Source: Bradyrhizobium sp. CCH5-F6 | GTDB taxonomy: Bacteria > Pseudomonadota > Alphaproteobacteria > Rhizobiales > Xanthobacteraceae | Length of the DNA: 64,000 nt | Direction of reading: 5' to 3' | Assembly: GCF_001556045.1 (NCBI RefSeq) | Contig: NZ_LSIC01000121.1 | Span: 186,001 to 250,000, forward strand | Shown here: one piece after another, positions 57,782-64,000 of the stretch | Layout: the number at the start of each line of letters is the position of its first letter | Position numbering within the stretch: the stretch's first letter is position 1 | Position numbers and translations under genes: made by a program | Notes under the pieces: generated by a model | What the model saw: only the letters and a program-made list of their open reading frames with translations | Told to the model about the DNA's origin: nothing | Database searches by the model: none

Positions 57782-57849
57782 GGTCGTGGGTCCTTGTCAT
57801 TCCACCCGCACCTTAACCGGGGCGGCGGGTCATTTCAGAGATTTTGAAA

Positions 57850-57878
57850 GGCCCCGGGCGCGTCTTGCGTCCGGGGCC
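57850..57878 (-). terminator. Hairpin between rsr and rtcB
   Basis: GGCCCCGG (57871-57878 on the minus strand) pairs with CCGGGGCC over a loop of 13 nt, followed on the minus strand by CTTTCAAAAT. It lies 15 nt after the rsr stop and could partially terminate or stabilise the rsr transcript, uncoupling it from rtcB. Confidence 0.55.
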
Positions 57879-57892
57879 GCTGTCGTTGCGCG

Positions 57893-59218
57893 TCAGTGCA
57901 ACGCCGTCTCCGACGCCGCGATCCACGCGACCACAGCTTCAGAGAAGCCGTTGACGCGGGTCCAGGCGCCGTGGCCGACACCGTGCTGATACGAGGCCAC
58001 GTTCACGATGGTGCCGCGCGCCCTGGGCTCTGGCACCTGGTCGTGGCTCTGCTCGTCGGTGAAGACGATCAGGCGATCGCCCTTGCGGTCGATCTCCGTC
58101 CCGGCCTTGCCGAGATACGTCCCGCCGTGGGGCTGCGAGTTGATGATCGCGTCCCTGAGCGCGAAGCCGCGGCGGGGCGGGACCTTCACGACCTCATTCG
58201 AGAAGGTGAAGATCTCGACCTCGTCGCAGATCTCGCGGGCGAGGATGGCAAGACCACACGCCGCCTCCGCGCGCGTCATTTCCGACTGCGCGGAGAGGGT
58301 TGCGAACATCGAGCCCGAGACGTCGATCAGGAGCCGTGTCCGGCCCGGAAGCCGCACATGGTCCTTGACCGACTTGAGCATCGCAGCCTCGAGCTCGGGC
58401 TCGAAGTCCGGCGCATAGCGCGCCGCCGTGATGAAGCGGTAGGGAAGGATACGATCCGTCCGCATCGCCTCGATCGCGCCTACGATGGTCTCGCGCGGGA
58501 CCTGCGCAGTCTGCATCAGCCGCAGATTGCGCAGCAGCGCCAGGCCGCCGAGCTTTCGCTCGGCGATCAGCCGCTCGAAGGTCTCGCGCTTGCTCTTGCC
58601 GGCCGAGAGCGAAACCTCCCAGGTGTCGGGGGAAGCAAGCTCGCCATCGACGAGCTGCTTCCACACCTTGGCCTGTTCGGCATCCCTGGGCTTGGCGTGC
58701 ACCAGGAACAGAACGTCCCTGATCCGCACCGCGCCGTCGCGGTCCCACTTGGCGAGCTGGTAGGCGTCGAACTTGGTCAGCGCGCGGGCAAGGCCCTTCT
58801 TGACCTGCGCCGACACCGGCTGACGCTTGCGCTGCTGCTGAGGGCCCAGCGCATCCGCCCAGTAGATCGCGAGCAGCTCCGTCATCTCGTCGGGCCGCTG
58901 GATCACCCGGGCAAGCGTGTCGGCCACGAGGGCGCGGTGCTTCTCGCTGCGCGCCATCTCGCGGATGACAAGCAGCGGCGCGTGCCGCAGCTTCATCACC
59001 TCGCGCGCCTCGATCGCAAGCTGCGCGACCCTGGCGGGCGCGACCTTGGGCACGAGCGCCTTGATGCGGTCGGCGATCGCGACGCCGTCCTCATAAAACT
59101 GGTCCTCCCACAGGAGGCAGTTCATCAGCGCGCGCTTCAGCTCCATCTCGGGCGTGAAGCGCACGGCGCGTGCGCCCTCCCGCGTGAAGGCGCGAGCGAT
59201 CTTGTTGAGCCTGACCAT
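57893..59218 (-). CDS. rsr: Ro60/TROVE-domain RNA-binding protein (Rsr)
   Basis: Protein of 441 residues. Residues about 15-270 form the HEAT-like TROVE ring that binds Y RNA and misfolded RNA ends; residues 290-435 form a von Willebrand A domain with the metal site DVSGSM (D299, S301, S303). The start is the ATG at 59218, behind a perfect AGGAGG; the frame extends to 59296 into the non-coding array, without family similarity. It is shorter than the roughly 530-residue vertebrate Ro60, as in many bacterial Rsr proteins. The four Y-RNA-like units lie immediately upstream. Confidence 0.93.
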   Translation of the reverse strand: MVRLNKIARAFTREGARAVRFTPEMELKRALMNCLLWEDQFYEDGVAIADRIKALVPKVAPARVAQLAIEAREVMKLRHAPLLVIREMARSEKHRALVADTLARVIQRPDEMTELLAIYWADALGPQQQRKRQPVSAQVKKGLARALTKFDAYQLAKWDRDGAVRIRDVLFLVHAKPRDAEQAKVWKQLVDGELASPDTWEVSLSAGKSKRETFERLIAERKLGGLALLRNLRLMQTAQVPRETIVGAIEAMRTDRILPYRFITAARYAPDFEPELEAAMLKSVKDHVRLPGRTRLLIDVSGSMFATLSAQSEMTRAEAACGLAILAREICDEVEIFTFSNEVVKVPPRRGFALRDAIINSQPHGGTYLGKAGTEIDRKGDRLIVFTDEQSHDQVPEPRARGTIVNVASYQHGVGHGAWTRVNGFSEAVVAWIAASETALH

Positions 59219-59257
59219 GACGGCCTCCTCTTGGGTTGATGGGGACGTGGAAACGGT

Positions 59258-59391
59258 GCCGGGGAACAAGCGAGGCTGTACTGCCCTTGCGGGCAAGTCA
59301 CATGCTCTACCGCTGAGCTACGGACGTTCGTCCGGAAGGAGTCGAACCTTCGACATTGCGATCCGAAGTAACAGCGCTCTTCACCACCGGC
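59258..59391 (-). ncRNA. Y-RNA-like unit 1 (tRNA mimic)
   Basis: 134 nt, proximal to rsr. The ends pair GCCGG/CCGGC, then the conserved helix GGUGA/UCGCU, then CUGU/ACAG. The tRNA-like part has T-arm GAAGG-UUCGACU-CCUUC (59335-59351), a loop-capped acceptor CGGAC-GAAC-GUCCG (59321-59334) and D-arm GCUC-AGCGGUA-GAGC (59304-59318). The order is T-arm, acceptor, D-arm, and the position of the anticodon arm is taken by the terminal stem. A GCCC-GCAA-GGGC hairpin follows. The design matches bacterial YrlA-type Y RNAs. Confidence 0.78.
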
Positions 59392-59404
59392 GGTGGCTAA
59401 GGGA

Positions 59405-59564
59405 CACGATCCGGGAACTGGCGATTGCTGTACCCGACGAGCCGAAGCTTGCCGGAAAGCGCTCTGGCCACTGAGCTACCGGTGCATGGTACACCGGGCG
59501 GGATTCGAACCCGCGACCTCTCGCGTGATAGGCGAAGTAACAGAAATCTTCACCACGGATCGTG
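59405..59564 (-). ncRNA. Y-RNA-like unit 2 (best tRNA mimic)
   Basis: 160 nt. The ends pair perfectly over 9 bp, CACGATCCG/CGGATCGTG. Next come GGUGA/UCGCC and CUGU/ACAG. The tRNA-like part is almost canonical: T-arm GCGGG-UUCGAAU-CCCGC (59498-59514), acceptor CCGGUG-loop-CACCGG (59479-59497) with an ACCA in the loop, and D-arm GCUC-AGUGGCCA-GAGC (59461-59476). It is the copy that could most easily be mistaken for a tRNA. Confidence 0.8.
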
Positions 59565-59571
59565 ATGGGGT

Positions 59572-59696
59572 TGGCGGGGAACGGGCGATGCTGTTGCTGC
59601 CCTTGCGGGCGAACCGCCTTTCGGCGCGCAGGAGTCGAACCTGCTCGGCGCTTTCGCGCCTTTACCATGAAGTAACAGACACCTTCACCACCGCCA
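59572..59696 (-). ncRNA. Y-RNA-like unit 3 (D-arm degenerate)
   Basis: 125 nt. Ends UGGCGG/CCGCCA, then GGUGA/UCGCC and CUGUU/AACAG. The T-arm GCAGG-UUCGACU-CCUGC is perfect (59628-59644) and the acceptor is reduced to CGCC-GAAA-GGCG (59615-59626). The D-arm is replaced by the GCCC-GCAA-GGGC hairpin. An added GGCGC-GAAA-GCGCC hairpin lies before the T-arm. Confidence 0.75.
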
Positions 59697-59730
59697 GGCC
59701 GATGCTTTCACACCGGCCGTTGAGGGGTAG

Positions 59731-59907
59731 GCTGGGGAACGGGCGATATCGGCTTCAGTGACGACAACACAGGACCGTCCTTGCGGATGGACCTGCGCCG
59801 GGCCGCGTGCGTACCTTTTCCGAGGCCGCATCCCGGTGCGTGTGTCAAAGGCGGGAGGCATACCCGCTTTGCCGTGTGGAGAAGTATCCGATATCTTCAC
59901 CACCAGC
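59731..59907 (-). ncRNA. Y-RNA-like unit 4 (most diverged)
   Basis: 177 nt and the first in transcription order. Ends GCUGG/CCAGC, then GGUGA/UCGCC. The inner stem is UAUCGG/CCGAUA instead of CUGU/ACAG. The T-arm-like hairpin GCGGG-UAUGCCU-CCCGC has lost the UUCGA loop, and no D-arm is evident. The conserved Ro-binding-type stem is kept, so it may still bind the TROVE protein without tRNA mimicry. Confidence 0.68.
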
Positions 59908-60149
59908 GTCGGTTGAGCCGCGATGACAGCAGCAAACCGAGTCACAAAAATTCTATCGCGGCGCTGTCGACGCGCCGCATGTTGCGAACCATCAGGGTTC
60001 GCTCTGCCATCGGTGTCCGGCTCCTCGCCTCGTTCCCTCCGGCAGGCCCCGCGCGCTTGGGCACGCGCCTCTCCAGCGCGAGCCCCGAGATCCGGGTCTC
60101 TCGTTCCGGCGATTGCCGGGATGTTCGACTGGGCCGCGCGGCGGTCAAC
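59908..60149. other. Leader region between the terminator and the array
   Basis: No convincing gene. On the minus strand it contains a perfect GCGGCGC/GCGCCGC hairpin and a CGAACC/GGTTCG hairpin, then an AT-rich TAGAATTTTTGTGAC stretch at about 59940-59953 that could form part of a promoter. A 22-codon frame (60016 to about 59942) has an AGGAG 12 nt before its ATG, but is too short to support. Confidence 0.4.
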
Positions 60150-60183
60150 AAAAAACCCTCCGGAGCGGCAGGCTCGGGAGGGT
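60150..60183 (-). terminator. Intrinsic terminator of the upstream RNA
   Basis: Minus-strand CCCTCC and GGAGGG with inner GAGC/GCTC, followed by TTTTTT. It would stop transcription coming from the right before the Y-RNA-like array, so the array must have its own promoter within about 60150-59910 or depend on read-through. Confidence 0.85.
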
Positions 60184-60290
60184 CCGTGAGAAGCGGACTA
60201 TCGATCTTGCGGTCAGGCAAGATCGCTCCCATGAGCCGGGCATGCGACATCGAATAGCTCTGAGCTATTCGGTATGCGGGCAATTCTTTC
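60150..60290 (-). ncRNA. Structured RNA with intrinsic terminator, upstream of the Y-RNA-like array
   Basis: On the minus strand this segment forms three strong hairpins: GAATAGCTC/GAGCTATTC (60252-60270), GATCTTGC/GCAAGATC (60203-60224), and a terminator stem (60156-60182) with a T-run. It overlaps no supported gene. The 5' end is unknown, placed near 60290 only by structure. It could be a free-standing sRNA or a leader/attenuator ahead of the array. Confidence 0.55.
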
Positions 60291-60396
60291 GTAGCGGTAC
60301 GGCATCGCTCGGTTCATGGTGTCTGTCGCGAACGGAAGTGTTCGCGAGGTCGCGGGAAATACGCCTGCAACTTGCGGATGTCAAGCGAAGGCACGT

Positions 60397-61089
60397 ATGA
60401 AATTTATGGGGTCAGCGAACGACGTGCCAACCTATCTCGGTCTCGACGGATTTCGCTTCGGCTGGGTCGCTGCCTGGATCGATGAGCGTGGCGATCATGG
60501 CTTTGATTACTCGCCGGGCCTGGCGCGTCTGCTCGGGCTGCCGCATGCGCGTGCGATGATCGACATGCCGATCGGTTTGAATCCGAGCGGCTACCGCGCG
60601 TGCGATCTGCGTGCACGCGAGCTGATCGGCCCTGCCGTGTTTCTCGGCGCGCGCCGCGATCTCTGGACGTTCCCGGACATGGCCGCCGCCAATCGCTACT
60701 ACTGGGAGCACGAAGGCAGGGGCAGGGGCGTATCGGCGCAGCTCTGGAATATCAGAGACAAGCTCGAGGAGGTCGACGATTTCATGACGCCGGCGCGACA
60801 GGCGACGGCGCGGGAAGCTCATCCGGAATTGATCTTCTGGAATCTCGCGGGCCGGGTCCGGCTTGAACCGAAGACGTCGCTGCGGGGCCGCGAGCAACGT
60901 ATTGCCCTGCTGAGAGACCGGGGCTTCACCAGGATCGAACGATGGCTGACGCTTCGTCACGGCACCGGCATCGGCCGCGACGATCTCATCGATGCCTGCG
61001 CCTGTGCGACAGCGGCGCGCGACAGCACGCAGCGCGTCGGTGGGGATGAGCTCGATCCGCGCGGGCTGCGGATGGAAATCAACTATTGA
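60397..61089 (+). CDS. DUF429 protein
   Basis: Protein of 230 residues beginning MKFMGSANDVPTYLGLDGFR. The conserved LGLDGFRFGWVAAWI, MIDMPIGLNPSGYRACDLRARELIG, WNIRDKLEEVDDFM and EAHPELIFWNLAG segments identify DUF429, a ribonuclease-H-like family predicted to be nuclease-related. Function is not established. The ATG at 60397 follows GAAGG; another ATG lies three codons later. Confidence 0.85.
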   Translation: MKFMGSANDVPTYLGLDGFRFGWVAAWIDERGDHGFDYSPGLARLLGLPHARAMIDMPIGLNPSGYRACDLRARELIGPAVFLGARRDLWTFPDMAAANRYYWEHEGRGRGVSAQLWNIRDKLEEVDDFMTPARQATAREAHPELIFWNLAGRVRLEPKTSLRGREQRIALLRDRGFTRIERWLTLRHGTGIGRDDLIDACACATAARDSTQRVGGDELDPRGLRMEINY

Positions 61090-61304
61090 GTTTCCTCCTC
61101 GCGGTACCCTCCGTCGCCCGAGCGGCTGCGACGAGCATGGCTCTGCTCACGATCCTCGGCATCGTCGTCGAGTCTTGCGGCTCTCTTCTCGTACGCCTCG
61201 GCCATCGACTGCAAGCGATGCGCGGCTTCAGCATGTGCGAGATCGCCGGCGACGCGGCGACAGCGTTCAGCATGTTCGAGCAAGGCGCGTTTCTCGATGT
61301 TCAT
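61083..61304 (-). CDS. Small hypothetical protein
   Basis: Protein of 73 residues: MNIEKRALLEHAERCRRVAG then DLAHAEAAHRLQSMAEAYEKR form two amphipathic helices, followed by a disordered acidic/basic tail ending EEETQ. Short helical proteins of this kind are frequent in Bradyrhizobium. It overlaps the DUF429 stop by 7 nt. The ribosome-binding site is weak. Confidence 0.5.
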   Translation of the reverse strand: MNIEKRALLEHAERCRRVAGDLAHAEAAHRLQSMAEAYEKRAARLDDDAEDREQSHARRSRSGDGGYREEETQ

Positions 61305-61462
61305 TCGGAGACAACGCTGTGGAACGACCATCGGTCCCTGTGGGCTGGTTGAAACGGCGGCTTCGTTTCGGCTTGGGAAAAAGTAGCAATATTTTCGCGT
61401 GCGCCCAGGAACATGGCGCATCAGCCGACGTTTAGGCAAAGGACTGCTGAGGGACAAACGCC

Positions 61463-61609
61463 ATGTACGACGTGTGCCAATTGGCGACCGGGATGCTCGC
61501 GATCGCCTTTACGGCCCTGCTGCTGATCACGGGCGAGCGGTTCATCGAGTATCGACTGCAGCATGAAGCAAGGACCCCGATCATGGCGATAACAACGCTG
61601 CCGCCATGA
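61463..61609 (+). CDS. 48-residue single-pass membrane protein
   Basis: ATG at 61463 follows GAGGGAC. The protein begins MYDVCQLATGMLAIAFTALL, is strongly hydrophobic over residues 9-24, then has RFIEYRLQHEAR and a short tail. It is too short for family assignment. The spacing to the site and the single clean hydrophobic helix make it plausible. Confidence 0.5.
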   Translation: MYDVCQLATGMLAIAFTALLLITGERFIEYRLQHEARTPIMAITTLPP

Positions 61610-61697
61610 GCACAGGTCGCCGGGACGAAGTGGACTTGCGCCGCACGGCGCCTCGCCTAGATTGAGCACGCCTCAGTCCGTGCAACAAAAGGTCCCG

Positions 61698-62402
61698 ATG
61701 TCCGATCTTTCAGCTTTTCCCATCACCAAGCGCTGGCCGGCGAAACACCCCGATCTGCTTCAGCTCTATTCCCTGCCGACGCCGAACGGCGTCAAGGTCT
61801 CGATCATGCTTGAGGAGATCGGATTGCCTTACGAAGTTCACCTCGTGGACTTCGGCAAGGACGATCAGAAGACGCCGGAATTCCTCTCGCTCAATCCGAA
61901 TGGCAAGATCCCGGCGATCCTCGATCCCAATGGTCCCGGAGGCCGGCCGCTACCGCTGTTCGAGTCCGGTGCGATCCTGCAGTACCTCGCCGAGAAGACC
62001 GGCAAGCTCTTGCCGCGGGATGCTTCGCGCCGCTACCAGACGCTCCAGTGGCTGCACTTTCAGATGGGTGGTGTCGGGCCGATGTTCGGGCAGGTCGGCT
62101 TCTTCCATAAGTTCGCCGGCAAGGATTTCGAGGACAAGCGGCCGCTGGAGCGCTACGTCAACGAGTCCAGGCGCCTGCTCGGCGTGATGGAGGCGCATCT
62201 TTCCGGCCGGCAATGGTTCATGGATGACGACTACACCATCGCCGACATTTCGATGCTCGGCTGGGTGCGCAATCTCATCGGATTCTACGGCGCCGGCGAT
62301 CTCGTTGAGTTCGGTCAGTTCGCGGCGGTCGGTGCCTGGCTCGAACGCGGGCTGGCGCGTCCGGCGGTGCAACGCGGGCTGAACATTCCTGAGCGGTCGT
62401 AG
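61698..62402 (+). CDS. Glutathione S-transferase (YghU/Ure2-like)
   Basis: Protein of 234 residues with the thioredoxin-like N-domain (LLQLYSLPTPNGVKVSIMLEEIGLPYEVHLVDF, then NPNGKIPAILDPNG and FESGAILQYLAEKTGKLLP) and an all-helical C-domain (WFMDDDYTIADISMLGWVR). The layout fits the disulfide-bond-reductase/Ure2-like GSTs. The ATG at 61698 is chosen because the fold begins soon after; an in-frame GTG lies 12 codons upstream. Confidence 0.9.
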   Translation: MSDLSAFPITKRWPAKHPDLLQLYSLPTPNGVKVSIMLEEIGLPYEVHLVDFGKDDQKTPEFLSLNPNGKIPAILDPNGPGGRPLPLFESGAILQYLAEKTGKLLPRDASRRYQTLQWLHFQMGGVGPMFGQVGFFHKFAGKDFEDKRPLERYVNESRRLLGVMEAHLSGRQWFMDDDYTIADISMLGWVRNLIGFYGAGDLVEFGQFAAVGAWLERGLARPAVQRGLNIPERS

Positions 62403-62410
62403 GCTGTTTC

Positions 62411-62782
62411 CTAAAACAGCCGTCCGCCGTTCGGCACGGGCTTGCTCGGCTGCACCAGCACGACCTTGCCGGCGGCGTCGGGAAAGCCGAGCGTCAACAC
62501 CTCGGAGACAACAGGGCCGATCTGGCGCGGCGGGAAATTGACGACGGCAGCGACCTGCTGCCCGACCAGCGTGTCGAGCGGGTGATGCTCGGTGATCTGG
62601 GCCGAACTCTTGCGGACGCCGATCGTGGGGCCGAAATCGATCCACAGCCGAAAGGCCGGCTTGCGCGCTTCGGGAAACGGCTTGGCGTCGACGATGGTGC
62701 CGACGCGGATGTCGACCGCGAGGAAGGCATTGAAGTCGATGGTCGGCGAGGCGGCGGCCGCGGGATCGTGGGTGACGTGCAT
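62411..62782 (-). CDS. CsaA-like tRNA-binding (EMAP/OB-fold) protein
   Basis: Protein of 123 residues with a single OB-fold tRNA-binding domain: FNAFLAVDIRVGTIVDAKPFPEARKPAFRLWIDFG, QITEHHPLDTLVGQQVAAVVNFPPRQIGPVVSEVLTLG. It matches the CsaA/YgjH family, related to the C-terminal domain of MetRS. The ATG at 62782 starts the protein; longer frames are non-family. Confidence 0.9.
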   Translation of the reverse strand: MHVTHDPAAAASPTIDFNAFLAVDIRVGTIVDAKPFPEARKPAFRLWIDFGPTIGVRKSSAQITEHHPLDTLVGQQVAAVVNFPPRQIGPVVSEVLTLGFPDAAGKVVLVQPSKPVPNGGRLF

Positions 62783-62885
62783 GGTCGTTCCGTCCGGAGG
62801 GTGGCGTTGTCGCCGATATTGTCGCGCGAACCGGAGTTTCGTACAACGCCGCACCCACTGGCATCAGGCATGCGCGAGGAACGTC

Positions 62886-63245
62886 TTGCCCAACATCATC
62901 TACGGCATCAAGAACTGCGACACCATGAAGAAGGCGCGCGCCTGGCTCGATGCCCATGACGTGCCTTACGCGTTTCACGACTACAAGGCGGCGGGCGTCG
63001 AGAAAGACAAGCTCAAGCAGTGGAGCGACAAGGTCGGGTGGGAGACGCTGCTCAATCGCGCCGGCACGACCTTCAAGAAGCTCCCCGAGGCCGAAAAGGA
63101 AGGCCTTTCCGAGAAGAAGGCGCTGGCCCTGATGCTAGCGCAACCATCGATGATCAAGCGGCCGGTGCTGGAGGTTGGCGGCAAGCTGCTGGTCGGCTTC
63201 AAGCCGGAGACCTATGCCAAGGAAGTCGGGGCCAAGTCCCGCTAG
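62886..63245 (+). CDS. YffB/ArsC-like thioredoxin-fold protein
   Basis: Protein of 119 residues, start TTG at 62886 behind GAGGAA, 5 nt spacing. NIIYGIKNCDTMKKARAWLDAHDVPYAFHDYKAAGV is the ArsC/Spx/YffB signature, with a single cysteine in CDTM as the redox site. The C-terminus has IKRPVLEVGGKLLVGFKPE. It lacks evident arsenate-specific context and is likely YffB-type. Its TAG overlaps the convergent PAS-gene stop as CTAG. Confidence 0.87.
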   Translation: MPNIIYGIKNCDTMKKARAWLDAHDVPYAFHDYKAAGVEKDKLKQWSDKVGWETLLNRAGTTFKKLPEAEKEGLSEKKALALMLAQPSMIKRPVLEVGGKLLVGFKPETYAKEVGAKSR

Positions 63246-63922
63246 TTCAGCTCGATGATCTCGGTGGCGACGCTCGGGCCGGAGGGATCGGCGAGCTCGA
63301 CCACGTCGGCCGCCGCGATACGGCCGGGCGCGCGATGAAACAGCTCGCGATCGATCACGGTGCGCAGTCTCGGGCGCGGCAGCGCGTCATTTCCGCGCAT
63401 CAGATTCTTGATCTCGAAGCCGCCGTCCTCGCAGAACGTCTTGATCGACGCGATGATGTGGCTGACCTTTAGGTCGGTCATGAACGGCAGCAGCAGCCGT
63501 TCGTAGGCGACGATGCGGCCGCTCATGTCCTCGACTTCGGCCACGCTGTAGACGGGCAGCGCGCGTGCCAGGCATTCGTGATAGATCGGCATCACGAACG
63601 GGGCTAGCCGCGGCCCGACATAATCATCGAGCAGGACACCCTTGCCGGTATGTCCATAGGCACGCGAGATGCGCGTGCCTTCGCTTTGGATGGTGAGGCG
63701 CGGCGTCGGCGTCGAGAATTCCACCGTGTAGTAGATGAGATCGGACAGCTCTTCCTCGAGCCGCGCAGGCTGGTACTCCCAGATTGCCGGTGCGACCTCA
63801 TGGCGCGCATAGAGCCGCAGCCACGTATTCAGGAGATCACGCTGCCTGATCGACTTGACGACGGAAGGCGCGGCGCTTGCGAAATCCAAAACAATATTCC
63901 CCACGTAGAAACCCCCGCGCAT
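63242..63922 (-). CDS. PAS-like (PAS_5-type) protein
   Basis: Protein of 226 residues. The central part (WEYQPARLEEELSDLIYYTVEF, SRAYGHTGKGVLLDDYV, ALPVYSVAEVEDMSGRIVAYERLLLPFM) resembles the PAS_5 family common in Rhizobiales, here in a diverged form. No output domain is attached. It is the last gene of the window and is convergent with the YffB-like gene; the remaining 78 bp hold nothing recognisable. Confidence 0.72.
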   Translation of the reverse strand: MRGGFYVGNIVLDFASAAPSVVKSIRQRDLLNTWLRLYARHEVAPAIWEYQPARLEEELSDLIYYTVEFSTPTPRLTIQSEGTRISRAYGHTGKGVLLDDYVGPRLAPFVMPIYHECLARALPVYSVAEVEDMSGRIVAYERLLLPFMTDLKVSHIIASIKTFCEDGGFEIKNLMRGNDALPRPRLRTVIDRELFHRAPGRIAAADVVELADPSGPSVATEIIELN

Positions 63923-64000
63923 GATCCGGCTCGCAGGAAAATTTTCTATGAAGGCTGGCGCACCGAACGAAAGACCGTTAACGACGGCTTGATGGCCGGT

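Noticed and set aside
59461..59514. Ordinary tRNA gene
   Set aside because: T-arm, D-arm and acceptor strands are present but in permuted order, with no anticodon arm between them in the right place, and the acceptor ends are joined by a short loop. It fits a Y-RNA-like tRNA mimic better.
59381..59761. Open frames of 95-122 codons across the RNA array, both strands
   Set aside because: They run through the conserved RNA stems, have no family similarity and no good start; the base pairing explains the conservation better.
59942..60283. 113-codon minus-strand frame
   Set aside because: It spans an intrinsic terminator and two perfect hairpins, and shows no codon-type conservation pattern. A 22-codon internal frame with an AGGAG was noted but not supported.

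Overview
The window looks like a chromosomal segment of an alphaproteobacterium of the Bradyrhizobium/Nitrobacteraceae type. The grounds are the high GC content, strong G/C bias at third codon positions, Rhizobiales-style intergenic palindromes (several families, some in two or more copies), and the mix of core genes (ppx-rlmE, guaB, rsmB, cspA, guaA) with many small catabolic and regulatory cassettes. The genus is an inference; there is no rRNA gene or other decisive marker. I see no insertion sequence, prophage or CRISPR array.

Layout. 0-12 kb: acyl-CoA and lipid-type metabolism (acyl-CoA synthetase, MaoC hydratase, SDR dehydrogenase, BaiN-like flavoprotein), a D-threonine aldolase-like PLP enzyme, an ABC-F ATPase with a YaiI-type protein, a hotdog protein and an orphan CoxL-like molybdenum hydroxylase large subunit. 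12-28 kb: housekeeping block (ppx, rlmE, guaB, rsmB, cspA, guaA) interrupted by a long-period RTX protein, an EmrB-type MFS pump, a metallophosphoesterase and small membrane proteins. 28-41 kb: SDR plus AraC regulator, a CPA1 antiporter, a cyanide-insensitive cytochrome bd operon with its own 39-residue third subunit, a secreted choloylglycine/penicillin-acylase-like hydrolase, an internally duplicated beta-helix protein and a NylB-like serine hydrolase. 41-56 kb: regulator-enzyme cassettes (SRPBCC-ArsR, LysR/isochorismatase, LysR/SRPBCC-like/quinone reductase), a peptide deformylase homologue lacking two metal ligands, an MFS carrier, a YHYH protein, a MarR-GNAT fusion, and an acetolactate-synthase-like cluster. 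56-60.3 kb: RNA-repair locus. 60.3-64 kb: DUF429, GST, CsaA-like, YffB/ArsC-like and PAS-like genes.

The most notable region is 56.4-60.3 kb, read on the minus strand. A Ro60/TROVE protein gene (rsr) and an RtcB RNA ligase gene are preceded by four tandem non-coding units (59258-59907). Each unit can fold into a terminal stem that differs in sequence but stays paired, then a conserved internal GGUGA/UCGCC helix, then a tRNA-like domain. In units 1 and 2 that domain has a T-arm, a loop-capped acceptor stem and a D-arm in permuted order; units 3 and 4 are progressively degenerate. This is the architecture known for bacterial Y RNAs (YrlA type) that bind Ro60. The array form and the divergence among copies make it the best candidate for an undescribed system here. 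A further structured RNA ending in a strong terminator lies just upstream.

The recurring pattern elsewhere is short co-transcribed or divergent pairs with tight translational coupling (ATGA, TGATG and GTGA overlaps) and two convergent gene pairs sharing a CTAG at their stop codons.
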